Shown one piece after another: positions 25,779 through 35,237 of a stretch of DNA of 64,000 bases. A program made the position numbers and the translations under genes. Source of the stretch: Streptomyces sp. NBC_01788. GTDB lineage: Bacteria > Actinomycetota > Actinomycetes > Streptomycetales > Streptomycetaceae. Each line of letters starts with the position of its first letter. Position 1 is the first letter of the stretch. The DNA is taken from assembly GCF_035917575.1 (NCBI RefSeq), contig NZ_CP109090.1, positions 310,001-374,000 of the forward strand. The letters run 5' to 3'. Below the pieces are notes generated by a model. That model was not told the DNA's origin. It saw only the letters and a program-made list of their open reading frames with translations, and made no database searches.

Positions 25779-26552
25779 ATGGCACGGCACGGCAGCGGGC
25801 ATGGCTGGTACGGCAAGGTGGCCGGGGCGGCGCTCGGGGTGACGGTGCTGGCCGCCGGTGCCTCGCTGTGGACCGCGCAGGCCGACGCCGTGCGCGGCCC
25901 GTCGCCTCGGGCCGCCGCGTCGGCCACTCCGGGCAGTGACGTCGAGCCGGTGGCGGAAACCATCGCGCACGCCTCGGACCAGGGGGAGCGCGGCCTCAAC
26001 ATCACCATCGACGACGGGCCCGACCCCGTCTGGACCCCGCAAATGCTGGACATCCTGCGGGAGTACGGGGTGAAGGCCACGTTCTGCATGGTGGGAACGC
26101 AGGCGCAGGCCCACCCGGACCTCGTGAAGAAGGTGGTCGCCGCCGGGCACCGGCTGTGCGACCACACCGTGTCCCATGACACCACCATGGACGCCAAGTC
26201 CCAGGCGTACCAGTCGCAGCAGATTCTCGACGCCGAACGCATGATCACCGAGGCGTCCGGTGGCGTACGGCCGATGTACTACCGGGCGCCCGGCGGGGCC
26301 TTCACCCCCTACAGCCGCAAGTTGGCCGCCTCCCGCGGCATGCGCCCGCTGGGCTGGAACGTGGACTCCAAGGATTTCGAGAGGCCGGGCACGGACGCCA
26401 TCGTCGCCACCGTCCAGCGGGAGCTGCCCAACGGGCCGACACTCCTCTTCCACGACGCCGGCGGCGACCGCTCACAGACCGTCGACGCCCTGCGCCGGAT
26501 CCTGCCCCAACTCAAGGAGCAGGGCTACTCCTTCGGCTTCCCGACGCGCTGA
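25779..26552 (+). CDS. polysaccharide deacetylase (NodB domain), exported
   Basis: 257 residues. An N-terminal signal or anchor (VAGAALGVTVLAAGASLWTA) is followed by a NodB domain with all motifs: NITIDDGPDP (motif 1 Asp pair), HTVSHD (metal His), YYRAPGGAF, GWNVDSKDF and LLFHDAGG. It should remove N-acetyl groups from peptidoglycan or chitin-like sugars outside the cell. ATG at 25779 begins the signal sequence; the frame extension to 25725 is not part of it. It is monocistronic. Confidence 0.85.
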   Translation: MARHGSGHGWYGKVAGAALGVTVLAAGASLWTAQADAVRGPSPRAAASATPGSDVEPVAETIAHASDQGERGLNITIDDGPDPVWTPQMLDILREYGVKATFCMVGTQAQAHPDLVKKVVAAGHRLCDHTVSHDTTMDAKSQAYQSQQILDAERMITEASGGVRPMYYRAPGGAFTPYSRKLAASRGMRPLGWNVDSKDFERPGTDAIVATVQRELPNGPTLLFHDAGGDRSQTVDALRRILPQLKEQGYSFGFPTR

Positions 26553-26788
26553 GCTCCCATTCAAGGTCGTCGCAGTCCAGGCGGTCGCGGAGCACCCTTC
26601 GCGGCGCTGGTCGAGGTGCATCTTCACGCGTAAAACATCGGCGTCACGGTATTCAACCGCAACCCGTTTCCCCTGCACAGCCACCCGCGCTGTGCCGGAC
26701 AGCCACGGCTGCGTCACGCTGGAAGCACGGACCGCGTGGTGCCCGTGCCGTTCCAGTCGGTGAACAAGGTGAGGCAGGTGAGGTGCTC

Positions 26789-27553
26789 ATGGCCACCCTC
26801 GACATCCGCGACCTGCACTGTTCGGTGCACACCGACGCCGGGCCGCGCGAGATCCTTCACGGGGTCGACCTGGCCGTACGCCAGGGCGAGACCCACGCCA
26901 TCATGGGCCCCAACGGCTCCGGCAAGACCACCCTCGCCTACGCGCTCGCCGGCCACCCGAAATACCTGGTCACCTCCGGCAGCGTCACCCTGGACGGCGA
27001 GGACGTGCTCGCGATGAAGGTCGACGAACGGGCGCGGGCCGGAATCTTCCTCGCCATGCAGTACCCCGTCGAGGTCCCCGGCGTATCCATGACCAACTTC
27101 CTGCGCAGCGCCGCCACCGCTGTCCGCGGCGAGGCCCCCAGGCTGCGCACCTGGCTCAAGGAGGTCCGCGAGGCGATGGAACGCCTCCAGATCGATCCCG
27201 CCTTCGCCGAGCGCAACGTCAACGAGGGCTTCTCCGGAGGGGAGAAGAAACGCCACGAGATCCTCCAGCTCGAACTGCTCAAGCCGAAGATCGCGATCCT
27301 GGACGAGACCGACTCCGGACTGGACGTCGACGCGCTGCGCGTCGTCGCCGAGGGCGTCAACCGCGTCCGCGCCACGGGACAGGTGGCCACCCTGCTGATC
27401 ACGCACTACACGCGCATCCTGCGCTACGTCCACCCCGACCACGTCCACGTCTTCGCCGAAGGCCGCATCGCCGACTCCGGCGGCCCCGAACTCGCCGACC
27501 GGCTTGAGGACGAAGGCTATGAGGCCTACGTCAAGGGCACGGCGCAGGGCTGA
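26789..27553 (+). CDS. sufC: Fe-S cluster assembly ATPase SufC, stand-alone copy
   Basis: 254 residues of ABC ATPase. Walker A GPNGSGKT at 40-47, the SufC-specific KYLVTSGSVTLDGEDVLAM, FLAMQYPVEVPGVS, signature FSGGEKKR at 148-155 and Walker B/D-loop ILDETDSGLD at 170-179. SufC normally forms SufBCD, the scaffold that builds [Fe-S] clusters, and is usually encoded with sufB and sufD. Neither is present in this window, so this is an orphan paralogue. AGGTGAGG precedes ATG 26789. Confidence 0.9.
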   Translation: MATLDIRDLHCSVHTDAGPREILHGVDLAVRQGETHAIMGPNGSGKTTLAYALAGHPKYLVTSGSVTLDGEDVLAMKVDERARAGIFLAMQYPVEVPGVSMTNFLRSAATAVRGEAPRLRTWLKEVREAMERLQIDPAFAERNVNEGFSGGEKKRHEILQLELLKPKIAILDETDSGLDVDALRVVAEGVNRVRATGQVATLLITHYTRILRYVHPDHVHVFAEGRIADSGGPELADRLEDEGYEAYVKGTAQG

Positions 27554-27554
27554 A

Positions 27555-27584
27555 CGGCCCGGTCCGCCCCCTGCTCCCGGGCCG
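27555..27584. terminator. hairpin between convergent sufC and tetR genes
   Basis: CGGCCCGG (27555-27562) pairs with CCGGGCCG (27577-27584) over a 14-base loop, two bases past the sufC stop. The convergent TetR gene ends at 27661, so it may serve both. Confidence 0.5.
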
Positions 27585-27660
27585 ATCACTCGGGCGCCCG
27601 GCGCCACATCCCGGGCCCCGCTGTCCCTGTGGCCGTTGTGAGCCCAGGATTTCCGGCGCG

Positions 27661-28308
27661 TCACTCCAGGGAATCTCGCGCGAGTTCCGTCTCGATGAGG
27701 CGGTTCAGATGCCGGCGGGCGTCCTCCGTCGTCAGCGGGGGTGTCTGCCGCAGGTGCTGCAGGGCCAGGCCGTCGGCGAGGGCGGCGAAGCGGACCGTGA
27801 CGCCGTCGAGGTCGTCGCAGGTGAACTCGCCCTCGGCGACGCCCCGTTCGATCAGGTGGCGGATCTGGTGGTGCCAGGCCTCGTAGCGCTGGGCCTGGCC
27901 GCGGGCGAAGGTCTCGTCCGCGCCCTGCTCTCCCGCGTTCCAGTAGTCGAACCACATGCGCCAGTGCCGGTCGGTGTCCTCGGTGAACAGGGCGTCGACC
28001 ATCAGCCGCAGACCCTCGGCACCGCTGGTGGCCTGCTCCGCCGCCTCGTCGAGCGCCGCGTAGTACCGCTCGATGTGCAGGATCATCGCCTCGGAGAGGA
28101 TTTCCTGGACACTGCCGAAGTGGTACGTGACGGTGCCGACCGACACCCCGGCCGCGGCGGCGACGTCACGCACTCCCACCGACGCGTAGCCGCGTTCGGC
28201 GATCAGGGGGACCGCCGCCTCCACGATGAGGCGGCGGCGTACCTCGGTGGGCTGGCGCGTGCGGTCCGCGGCGGCGACGGCGCGGCGCGGGCTCTTCGCC
28301 GCCGTCAT
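27661..28308 (-). CDS. TetR-family transcriptional regulator
   Basis: 215 residues. The HTH near 45-65 reads GYASVGVRDVAAAAGVSVGT then VTYHFGSV. The C-terminal domain (RHWRMWFDYWNAGEQGADE) is of the TetR_C_6/BetI-like kind. ATG at 28308 overlaps the stop of the CocE relic as ATGA, so the two were translationally coupled. It was probably the last gene of the ABC/hydrolase operon, whose middle is deleted, and may regulate the operator near 32189. Confidence 0.8.
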   Translation of the reverse strand: MTAAKSPRRAVAAADRTRQPTEVRRRLIVEAAVPLIAERGYASVGVRDVAAAAGVSVGTVTYHFGSVQEILSEAMILHIERYYAALDEAAEQATSGAEGLRLMVDALFTEDTDRHWRMWFDYWNAGEQGADETFARGQAQRYEAWHHQIRHLIERGVAEGEFTCDDLDGVTVRFAALADGLALQHLRQTPPLTTEDARRHLNRLIETELARDSLE

Positions 28309-28880
28309 CCCGACGTCCTCGGCGTGGTGCGGTGCCATGCGCGCTTGGCCACTGTCTCTCCGTTCGCCCGTGCTTCGATGCGGCTGTCCATGACGAAGTC
28401 CGCGGCCGTGGCCCGCAGCTCCGTGCGCGCCATGATCTCAGCGTCCCAGTCGTCCCCGCGACGCAGCCGGATGTGCCACTCGGAGACGGCCCGCGCGGAC
28501 AGCGGGTCGTCGTGACGGATGCGGTAGGTCTCGCGCGCGCTCTCCTCGTAGCGCAGTCCGTCCGGGTACGTGCGCGATCCCCCGTAGTTGGGGTCGACCT
28601 CCAGCGTCCACTCCCCCTTCGCCACGTCGATCGTGACCAGCCGCTCGGGGTGCGGCTTCGCGGGGGCGTCGTACGTCACCGGCAGCGGTGGCGCCTGCTC
28701 CGGCTCCTCGAAGCGGATCTGCGGCTCGTCCCCGGGCTCGCGCACGGGCAGGAGCAGGGCGCTGTCGGCGGGGAGCACGGTCAGTTCGCCGCGTTCGCCG
28801 TGCGGCCAGACCCAGGGCCAGTACGCGTCGGAGACGGCGACCCGGATGCGGTGGCCGGGCGGGAAGGCGTAGCCGATACC
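28305..28880 (-). pseudogene. C-terminal part of a CocE/NonD-family hydrolase
   Basis: From about 28880 the minus strand encodes GIGYAFPPGHRIRVAVSDAY, WPWVWPHGERGELTVLPADS, LLPVREPGD and a jelly-roll C-terminus. This is the X-Pro dipeptidyl-peptidase C-terminal domain of CocE/NonD hydrolases. The alpha/beta-hydrolase catalytic domain with its Ser is missing. Upstream it is joined, out of frame, to the truncated DppC permease. Confidence 0.75.
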
Positions 28881-29635
28881 GGTTCGGCGACCATCAGGCC
28901 CCAGTCGGGGGTCGGCGGGTCGGCGCCGAAGCCGAGGAAGGACAACGAGGAGATGAGCAGGACGACCCAGGAGGCCCGCATGGCGGCCTCCACGCACACC
29001 ACGTCGGTGATGTTGGGCAGGATCTCCCGCCGCAGGATCGGCCAGGTCCGCTCACCCCGGGCACGGGCCGCGGTCACGTAGTCGGCGGGGACGACGGCGA
29101 GCGCCGCGCCGCGCACCACCCGGACGACCTGGGGCACGTAGACCACGGCGATCGCCAGGACGATGACCGCCGGGCCCGTGCCCAGCGCGGTCACGATGAC
29201 GAGGAGCGCGAGGATCGACGGCACGGACAGCACCGCGTCGAGCACGCGGCCCAGGACGTCGTCGAACCAGCCGCCGCGCAGTGCGGCCGCGCATCCGACG
29301 ACCGTGCCCAGCGCGACGGTCAGGACGGTCGCGGCCACCGACACGCCGAGTGCGTAGCGGCCGCCGTACAGGACGCGGGCGAGGACGTCGCGCCCGTACT
29401 GGTCCGTGCCCGCCCAGTGCTCCCAGCTCGGGCCGAGCAGTGCGTGCGAGGCGTCGCCCGCGACCGGGTCGTACGAGGTGAGGAGCGGGGCGAGCAGGGC
29501 GATCAGCACGTGCACGGCGACGATCGTCAGGCCGACGAGGGCGGTGCGCGAGGAGCGCAGCGTACGCCAGGCGCGGGCAGCACGCGTCGCGGAGGCGACC
29601 GGCGCGGCCACCGGTGCGGTGTCGAGCGTGGTCAT
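28781..29635 (-). pseudogene. 3'-truncated DppC-type ABC permease
   Basis: N-terminal membrane segment, periplasmic YDPVAGDASHALLGPSWEHW then GTDQYGRDVLARVLYGGRYA, and the EAA-loop region AARARGERTWPILRREILPN are typical of DppC/OppC. Homology stops after PPTPDWGLMVAE near 28884, where the family normally continues with a final membrane helix. The frame then reads Ser/Thr/Pro-rich nonsense to 28781 over CocE sequence. It starts by ATGA overlap with the DppB stop. Without the last helix it is unlikely to work. Confidence 0.8.
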
Positions 29636-30588
29636 CGGGTCCTCCCTCCGGTACGGAGCTTGGGGTTGAGGGCCATGGCGCCCAGGTCGGCGGCGAGGTT
29701 GCAGACGACGTAGACGACGGCGCTGATCAGCGCGATGGCCTGGATGACGGGCAGGTCGCGGTTCTGCACCGAGGAGAGCATCAGCTTGCCGATGCCGGGG
29801 TAGTTGAAGACGTTCTCGACGACCGCGACGCCTCCGGCGAGCCAGGCGACGTTCAGCGCGATCACGTGCAGTGTCGGCAGCAGGGCGCCGGGCAGGGCGT
29901 GCCGGGTGACGACCCGCCAGGTGGAAAGGCCCTTGAGCCGGGCCGTGGTGACGTACTCGCTCGCCATCACGTCGATGACGGACGTACGGGCCATGCGCAC
30001 GATGTAGGCGGCCATGACCACGGCGAGCGCGAGCGCCGGGAGCCAGACGGCGGGCAGCAGCTGGCCCACGCTCGCTTCGGGGCCGTACAGCACGACCGCG
30101 GGGAACCAGGGCAGCGCGATCGAGAAGCAGAGCACCAGCACGGTGGCGACCACGAACTCGGGGACGCTCATGCCGACCAGGCTGACCGTCGAGATCAGGT
30201 GGTCGGGCCAGCGGTCACGGTACAGACCCGCGAGGATGCCGAGCACGATCGACCCGGTGACGGCGAAGAGCACCGTGACGAGGGCGATGAGCGCCGAGTT
30301 GCCGAGGTGGGTGGCGACCTCGCCGCCGACGGGCCGGCCGGAGACGAGGGAGGTGCCGAAGTCCCCGTGCAGCGCCCCGCGCATCCAGTGCGCGTACCGC
30401 TGCCAGGCAGGCTGGTCGAGTCCGAGCTTTCCGCGCAGGGCGGCGACGGCGTCCGGGGTGGCGTCCTTGCCGAGGATCTGAGTGGCGACGTCGCCGGGCA
30501 GGGCCTGGACGGCGAGGAAGACGATCACGGAGGACAGGACGAGCGTGCCGACGGCCGAGCCCACGCGACGGGCGACGAACGACAGCAT
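29632..30588 (-). CDS. DppB-type ABC transporter permease
   Basis: 318 residues, six membrane segments. The N-terminal ALPGDVATQILGKDATPDAV, GDFGTSLVSGRPVG, EAA loop TTARLKGLSTWRVVTRHALP, and ENVFNYPGIGKLMLSSVQNR with RDLPVIQ are the signature of peptide/nickel permease B. ATG at 30588 lies two bases after the stop of the binding-protein gene, with GGGAG ahead. It should pair with DppC, but that partner is truncated and no ATPase genes follow. Confidence 0.85.
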   Translation of the reverse strand: MLSFVARRVGSAVGTLVLSSVIVFLAVQALPGDVATQILGKDATPDAVAALRGKLGLDQPAWQRYAHWMRGALHGDFGTSLVSGRPVGGEVATHLGNSALIALVTVLFAVTGSIVLGILAGLYRDRWPDHLISTVSLVGMSVPEFVVATVLVLCFSIALPWFPAVVLYGPEASVGQLLPAVWLPALALAVVMAAYIVRMARTSVIDVMASEYVTTARLKGLSTWRVVTRHALPGALLPTLHVIALNVAWLAGGVAVVENVFNYPGIGKLMLSSVQNRDLPVIQAIALISAVVYVVCNLAADLGAMALNPKLRTGGRTR

Positions 30589-30590
30589 GG

Positions 30591-32165
30591 TCAGGCTCCC
30601 TTCAGGCCGATGCCGAGGTAGTCGAACTCGAAGCCGTGCTCGTCGTATCCGCGCACCTGGCGGGAGATGCCGACGAGCCGGTCGGCGAACATGGGGGTCA
30701 TCGCCCCGCCCCTCTCGATCACCATGGTCTGCGCCTCGCCGTACAGGTCGTGGCGCAAGGTGTCGTCGGTCTCGCGTCTGGCCCGATCGAGGAGAGCGTC
30801 GAAGTCCTTGTCGGACCAGGCGGTCTCGTTGTAGGAGGAGCCGCTGCGGAAGATCTGGGTGAAGAGCTGGTCGACGGGCCGGCCCGTGAACCAGTAGGTG
30901 GCCATGAGGGGCTTCTTCATCCAGATCTGCGTGTAGTACGAGTCGGCGGACGCGGTCTTGACCCGGACGCGGATTCCGGCCCGCCCGGCCGAGTCCCGGT
31001 AGGCGAGGGCCATGGGCGTGAACAGCGGGTCGTACGCGGAGGTGTAGAGGTCGACGGCGAGTCCCTCCTGACCCGCCTGCTTCAGCAGATACCGCGCCTT
31101 CTCCGGATCGTGTTCGGGATGCGTGGAGATGTGGACGGGGTCGGAGGGCGGCACCGGGTTGTCCCAGCCGGCGCTGCCCGCGCCCTGCAGGGCCACCTTC
31201 ACCACGTGCTCGGGGTCGTAGGCGAGCTTCATCGCCTGCCGCACGCGGACATCGGTGAAGGGCTTCTCCGTGGTCAGCATCGGGAGCACGTACCACTGGG
31301 CGTTCTTCACCCGGGCGACGGTGGCCCGGTCGGAGGCGGCGACCACGCGGGCGGTCGCGAAGTCGAGGTTGGTCTGGGAGAGCAGGTCGACCTGGCCCGC
31401 GAGCAGGGCGTTCGAGCGGGCCGACATGTCGGCGACCGAGTAGAAGGCGATGGCGTCGAGTACGGGGCGGCCCGCCCAGTGGTCCGGGTACGCGGTGATG
31501 CGCCCGGGTCCGGCCGGGGCGAACGACTCCAGTTTGAAGGGGCCGGTGCCAATGCCCGTGCGGCCGATGGACTTCGCGCTGCCGTCGGGGACGACGTAGC
31601 AGTTGTAGTGCGTCAGGAGGCTCGGGAACTCCGCGTTCGGGGTCTTCAGCGGGACCACGAGCGTGTGGGGGTCGGGGGTGCGCAGCGTCTCGGGGTCGAT
31701 GAGCGGGGCGAGGACGGCGGCCTGCGGTGACGCCGTCGCCTTGTCGAGGATGTGGCGCAGGGTGTAGGCCGCGTCGGCGGCGGTGAAGGCGCGTCCGTCG
31801 TGGAACGTGACGCCCTTGCGGAGGCGGAAGGTCCAGGTGGCGGCCTTGTCGTCGGGCTCCCAGGACTCGGCGAGGTCGGGGGCGAGCATGCCGTCCGGGC
31901 CGATCCGGACGAGCCGGTTGTAGAGGGCGCCCAGGTATTCGTAGGCCGACAGGGAGCTGGCCGGATCCAGTGTCTCGGCGTCGGATGCGGCCGGCCGCGC
32001 GATGCGCAGCGTGCCGCCGCGGGCGGGTGCGCCCTTGTGCGCGGCGGCGGGCAGGACGGGGGTGGACGCGGCCCCCGTGCAGCCGGTCGTCAGCCAGGAC
32101 GCGCCCAGGGAGGCGACGCCCGCGGCGAGGACCGACCGCCGCGCAAGGTGGTGGGTGTCGGGCAT
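30591..32165 (-). CDS. peptide-type ABC transporter substrate-binding lipoprotein
   Basis: 524 residues. The N-terminus has twin Arg (ARRSVLAAGVASLGA) and lipobox LTTGC near residue 29, so it is exported, possibly by Tat, and lipid-anchored. The mature part is SBP family 5: DAETLDPASSLSAYEYLGAL, LAPDLAESWEPDDKAATWTF, GTGPFKLESF and TYWFTGRPVDQLF. It is the first gene of the operon; permease genes follow. An inverted repeat (32189-32204) lies just upstream of the start and probably regulates the operon. The ligand is unknown. Confidence 0.85.
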   Translation of the reverse strand: MPDTHHLARRSVLAAGVASLGASWLTTGCTGAASTPVLPAAAHKGAPARGGTLRIARPAASDAETLDPASSLSAYEYLGALYNRLVRIGPDGMLAPDLAESWEPDDKAATWTFRLRKGVTFHDGRAFTAADAAYTLRHILDKATASPQAAVLAPLIDPETLRTPDPHTLVVPLKTPNAEFPSLLTHYNCYVVPDGSAKSIGRTGIGTGPFKLESFAPAGPGRITAYPDHWAGRPVLDAIAFYSVADMSARSNALLAGQVDLLSQTNLDFATARVVAASDRATVARVKNAQWYVLPMLTTEKPFTDVRVRQAMKLAYDPEHVVKVALQGAGSAGWDNPVPPSDPVHISTHPEHDPEKARYLLKQAGQEGLAVDLYTSAYDPLFTPMALAYRDSAGRAGIRVRVKTASADSYYTQIWMKKPLMATYWFTGRPVDQLFTQIFRSGSSYNETAWSDKDFDALLDRARRETDDTLRHDLYGEAQTMVIERGGAMTPMFADRLVGISRQVRGYDEHGFEFDYLGIGLKGA

Positions 32166-32188
32166 GAACCGACCGTCCTTCTCGCTAT

Positions 32189-32204
32189 TCGTTCAGCGGA
32201 ACGA
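32189..32204. promoter_or_regulatory. inverted repeat TCGTTC-AGCG-GAACGA upstream of the ABC operon
   Basis: A perfect 6-bp palindrome with a 4-base spacer, 24-39 bases ahead of the binding-protein start codon. A related GTGAACGATAACGA follows at about 32218. It is a likely operator, possibly for the TetR at 27661 (inference). Confidence 0.5.
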
Positions 32205-32438
32205 TTGAGTGAAGTGCGTGAACGATAACGAGTGGACGCTTTCGCGCCAACCCTTGGAGTGCGGAATTTAACTGCGGAGACTCAGTCGTTACGCCCCCCA
32301 GAGACGCCCGGCACCAGGTCGCGACCACCAACGCCCACCCCCGCATTTAGTTCTCTCGCGAGCGAGATACCTTGGGAGAGGCCGGGCCGATGTGCAAGCA
32401 GCGCACGCCCGGAGGTCTCGCACGCATGGAGGATTGCC

Positions 32439-34142
32439 GTGGCCCTGCCCGCTCTGTCACCGCCCGACTCGTCGCCGCGGGCGACCACTCCGGCGCGACA
32501 TCGCTCGTCCGGCCGGGCCGTCGTCGGCTGGCTGACGAGTACCGACCACAAGAGGATCGGCACCCTCTACCTGGTCACCTCGTTCGCGTTCTTCTGCTTC
32601 GGCGGCCTGTTGGCACTGCTCATGCGCGCCGAGTTGGCCCGTCCGGGTACACAGCTCATCTCGAACGAGCAGTTCAACCAGGCCTTCACGATGCACGGCA
32701 CCGTGATGCTGTTCATGTTCGCCACACCGATCTTCTCCGGCTTCGCGAACTGGATCATGCCGCTGCAGATCGGCGCGCCCGACGTGGCGTTCCCGAGGCT
32801 CAACATGCTTGCCTACTGGCTGTACCTGTTCGGCTCGCTGATCGCGGTGGGCGGCTTCCTCACGCCGCAGGGCGCCGCCGACTTCGGCTGGTTCGCCTAC
32901 AGCCCGCTGTCCGACACGATCCACTCGCCGGGTGTCGGCGGTGACCTGTGGATCATGGGTCTGGCCATGCAGGGCTTCGGCACCATCCTCGGGTCGGTCA
33001 ACTTCATCACCACGATCGTCTGCATGCGCGCGCCGGGCATGACCATGTTCCGCATGCCGATCTTCACCTGGAACGTGCTGCTCACCAGCGTGCTGGTGCT
33101 GCTGGCCTTCCCCGTGCTCGCCGCCGCGCTCTTCGCGCTCGAGTTCGACCGGAAGTTCGGCGCCCAGATCTTCGCCCCCTCCAACGGCGGGGCGCTGCTG
33201 TGGCAGCACCTCTTCTGGTTCTTCGGCCACCCTGAGGTGTACATCCTGGCGCTGCCCTTCTTCGGCATCGTGTCCGAGGTGGTCCCCGTCTTCTCCCGTA
33301 AGCCGATCTTCGGCTACATGGGGCTGATCGGCGCGACCATCGCGATCGCGGGCCTGTCGGTGACGGTGTGGGCGCATCACATGTATGCGACAGGTGGAGT
33401 GCTGTTGCCGTTCTTCTCCTTCATGACCTTCCTGATCGCGATTCCGACCGGGGTGAAGTTCTTCAACTGGATCGGCACCATGTGGAAGGGGTCCCTGAGC
33501 TTCGAGACGCCGATGCTGTGGTCCATCGGCTTCATGGTCACCTTCCTGTTCGGTGGTCTGACCGGCGTGATCCTTGCCTCGCCGCCGCTGGACTTCCACG
33601 TCACGGACTCGTACTTCGTGGTGGCCCACTTCCACTACGTCGTCTTCGGCACCGTGGTGTTCGCGATGTTCGCCGGATTCCACTTCTGGTGGCCGAAGTT
33701 CACCGGCAAGATGCTCGACGAGCGCCTCGGCAAGATCACCTTCTGGCTGCTGTTCACCGGCTTCCACGGCACCTTCCTCGTCCAGCACTGGCTGGGCGCC
33801 GAGGGCATGCCGCGCCGGTACGCCGACTACCTGGCGGCCGACGGCTTCACCGCCCTGAACACCGTGTCGACGATCTTCTCGTTCCTGCTCGGCCTGTCGA
33901 TCCTGCCGTTCTTCCACAACGTCTGGAAGACCGCCAGGCACGGCCGGCGGATCACCGTCAACGATCCGTGGGGCTGGGGCCGTTCGCTGGAGTGGGCGAC
34001 CTCCTGTCCCCCGCCGCGCCACAACTTCGAAGAGCTGCCGCGCATACGGAACGAGTCACCCGCCTTCGGCCTCTCCCACCCCGAGATCGCCCTAAGTGAC
34101 GACATCGAGGAGGAGCGGGCGACGGCCACCGGCCGACGCTGA
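32439..34142 (+). CDS. ctaD: cytochrome c oxidase subunit I, additional copy
   Basis: 567 residues, 12 membrane segments. Haem and copper ligands are visible: [11 protein letters not shown] (haem a His), HPEVYIL (CuB His with cross-linked Tyr), WAHHMYATG (two CuB His) and [10 protein letters not shown] (haem a3 and haem a His). It should form the catalytic core of an aa3-type oxidase. GTG at 32439 follows GGAGGA. The usual neighbours ctaC, ctaE, ctaF and qcr genes are absent, so it is a separate second copy that would have to use subunits encoded elsewhere. A small membrane-protein gene follows 37 bases downstream. Confidence 0.9.
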   Translation: MALPALSPPDSSPRATTPARHRSSGRAVVGWLTSTDHKRIGTLYLVTSFAFFCFGGLLALLMRAELARPGTQLISNEQFNQAFTMHGTVMLFMFATPIFSGFANWIMPLQIGAPDVAFPRLNMLAYWLYLFGSLIAVGGFLTPQGAADFGWFAYSPLSDTIHSPGVGGDLWIMGLAMQGFGTILGSVNFITTIVCMRAPGMTMFRMPIFTWNVLLTSVLVLLAFPVLAAALFALEFDRKFGAQIFAPSNGGALLWQHLFWFFGHPEVYILALPFFGIVSEVVPVFSRKPIFGYMGLIGATIAIAGLSVTVWAHHMYATGGVLLPFFSFMTFLIAIPTGVKFFNWIGTMWKGSLSFETPMLWSIGFMVTFLFGGLTGVILASPPLDFHVTDSYFVVAHFHYVVFGTVVFAMFAGFHFWWPKFTGKMLDERLGKITFWLLFTGFHGTFLVQHWLGAEGMPRRYADYLAADGFTALNTVSTIFSFLLGLSILPFFHNVWKTARHGRRITVNDPWGWGRSLEWATSCPPPRHNFEELPRIRNESPAFGLSHPEIALSDDIEEERATATGRR

Positions 34143-34179
34143 GCAGGCCGGTCCCCCTTCGAACTTTCAGGAGCCGTCC

Positions 34180-34533
34180 ATGGACGCCGGCCATGAAGCC
34201 GCCCTCGGCCTGCACCAGATCGAGGGCTACCTCCATCAGGAGGCCAACCGCCTTGAGGCGCACCGCAAGGCGCGGGACTTCGCCTGGGAACTGCCCGGCC
34301 TCACCACGGACCGACGTCTCATGATCGAGGAGGCGTACGCCCGCGATCAGGTGGAGAACGCCCGCCGGGTCACCCACCACATCGCGCAACGCATACAGCA
34401 GATCGAGACCCGCTACGCGGCACGCCACCGCCGCTTCACGCGGGAGGCGGCCATCGCCATGGCCGTGGTCACCCTCGGGCTCATCGGGCTGTGCATCGCG
34501 GTGATCCTCGGCTCGGCGGCGGGAGCTCCCTGA
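34180..34533 (+). CDS. small C-terminally anchored membrane protein
   Basis: 117 residues. A charged, helical N-terminal part rich in His, Gln and Arg (HQIEGYLHQEANRLEAHRKA) is followed by one C-terminal membrane segment (AIAMAVVTLGLIGLCIAVIL). AGGAG precedes ATG 34180. It sits 37 bases after ctaD on the same strand, so it may be co-transcribed and could help assembly or stability of that oxidase. I do not recognise the family. Confidence 0.6.
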   Translation: MDAGHEAALGLHQIEGYLHQEANRLEAHRKARDFAWELPGLTTDRRLMIEEAYARDQVENARRVTHHIAQRIQQIETRYAARHRRFTREAAIAMAVVTLGLIGLCIAVILGSAAGAP

Positions 34534-34551
34534 CGTCACCCGGCCGGTCCG

Positions 34552-35094
34552 TCAACCAGCCTCTGCCTCCAGGAACACCAGGATCTTGCGCAGGGCGTCC
34601 GCCACCTCCGCGCGTTCCTCGGTCTCCAGGACGGAGAGCACGTCCCGTTCCAGGGTGAAGTGCCGTTCCACCGCGCGGTCGAAACTCGCCCGGCCCTCCT
34701 CCGACAGACGGACCAGAGTGCTTCTGCCGTCGACGGGGGAGGGACCGCGCTCGATCCAGCCTTCCCGCTCCAGCCGGTTGAGCCTGCCCGTGAGGCCGGC
34801 GGAGGACACGATCAGCGCCTGACGCAGCTGCCCGGGCGTCAGCGAGTAGGGAGGGCCGCCGCGGCGCAGTGCCTGCAGCAGGTCGAAGTCCCCGACGTTG
34901 GCGATGGGCATGCCGCCCTGGCGGCGCAGCCCCGACGCGAACAGGTCTTCCAGCAGCCGAGCCGCACGCAGCAGGCGGGCGATGACCTCGCTGGACGACA
35001 CGTCCAGTTCGGGCCATTCGCTGCACCACTCGGCCAGCATCGCGTCCACGCTGTCGCTGTCGCCGCCGGCTTCGATCTCCTCGTCCTCACCCAT
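34552..35094 (-). CDS. MarR-family transcriptional regulator
   Basis: 180 residues. Winged helix: GDFDLLQALRRGGPPYSLTP, QLRQALIVSSAGLTGRLNRL and then IERGPSPVDGRSTLVRLSEE, including the Asp-x-Arg wing DGRS. The N-terminal 25 residues are acidic. It lies downstream of, and in the same direction as, the FUSC gene, separated by 143 bases, so control of that exporter is plausible but not shown. Confidence 0.8.
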   Translation of the reverse strand: MGEDEEIEAGGDSDSVDAMLAEWCSEWPELDVSSSEVIARLLRAARLLEDLFASGLRRQGGMPIANVGDFDLLQALRRGGPPYSLTPGQLRQALIVSSAGLTGRLNRLEREGWIERGPSPVDGRSTLVRLSEEGRASFDRAVERHFTLERDVLSVLETEERAEVADALRKILVFLEAEAG

Positions 35095-35237
35095 CGCGGG
35101 CCCAGCCTATCGGCAGCACCACCGAGCGCCGTCCTCACCGGGGCGCACCCTGCAGAACGCCACGACTGGAACGGCCCGGCTCGCCCCGCTCACCTGTGAA
35201 CAGACCCGCACGGCGTACCTGTCCGCGATGCGGCGGG

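Noticed and set aside
26640..26763. Plus-strand DSHGCVTLEARTA, resembling the SHGCV motif of L,D-transpeptidases
   Set aside because: Only this short string matches; the required upstream HGT and fold are missing and the frame belongs to a shadow of the deacetylase.
29614..30621. 335-codon plus-strand ORF rich in Asp/Gln/Gly opposite dppB
   Set aside because: Low-complexity antisense shadow of a clear permease gene.
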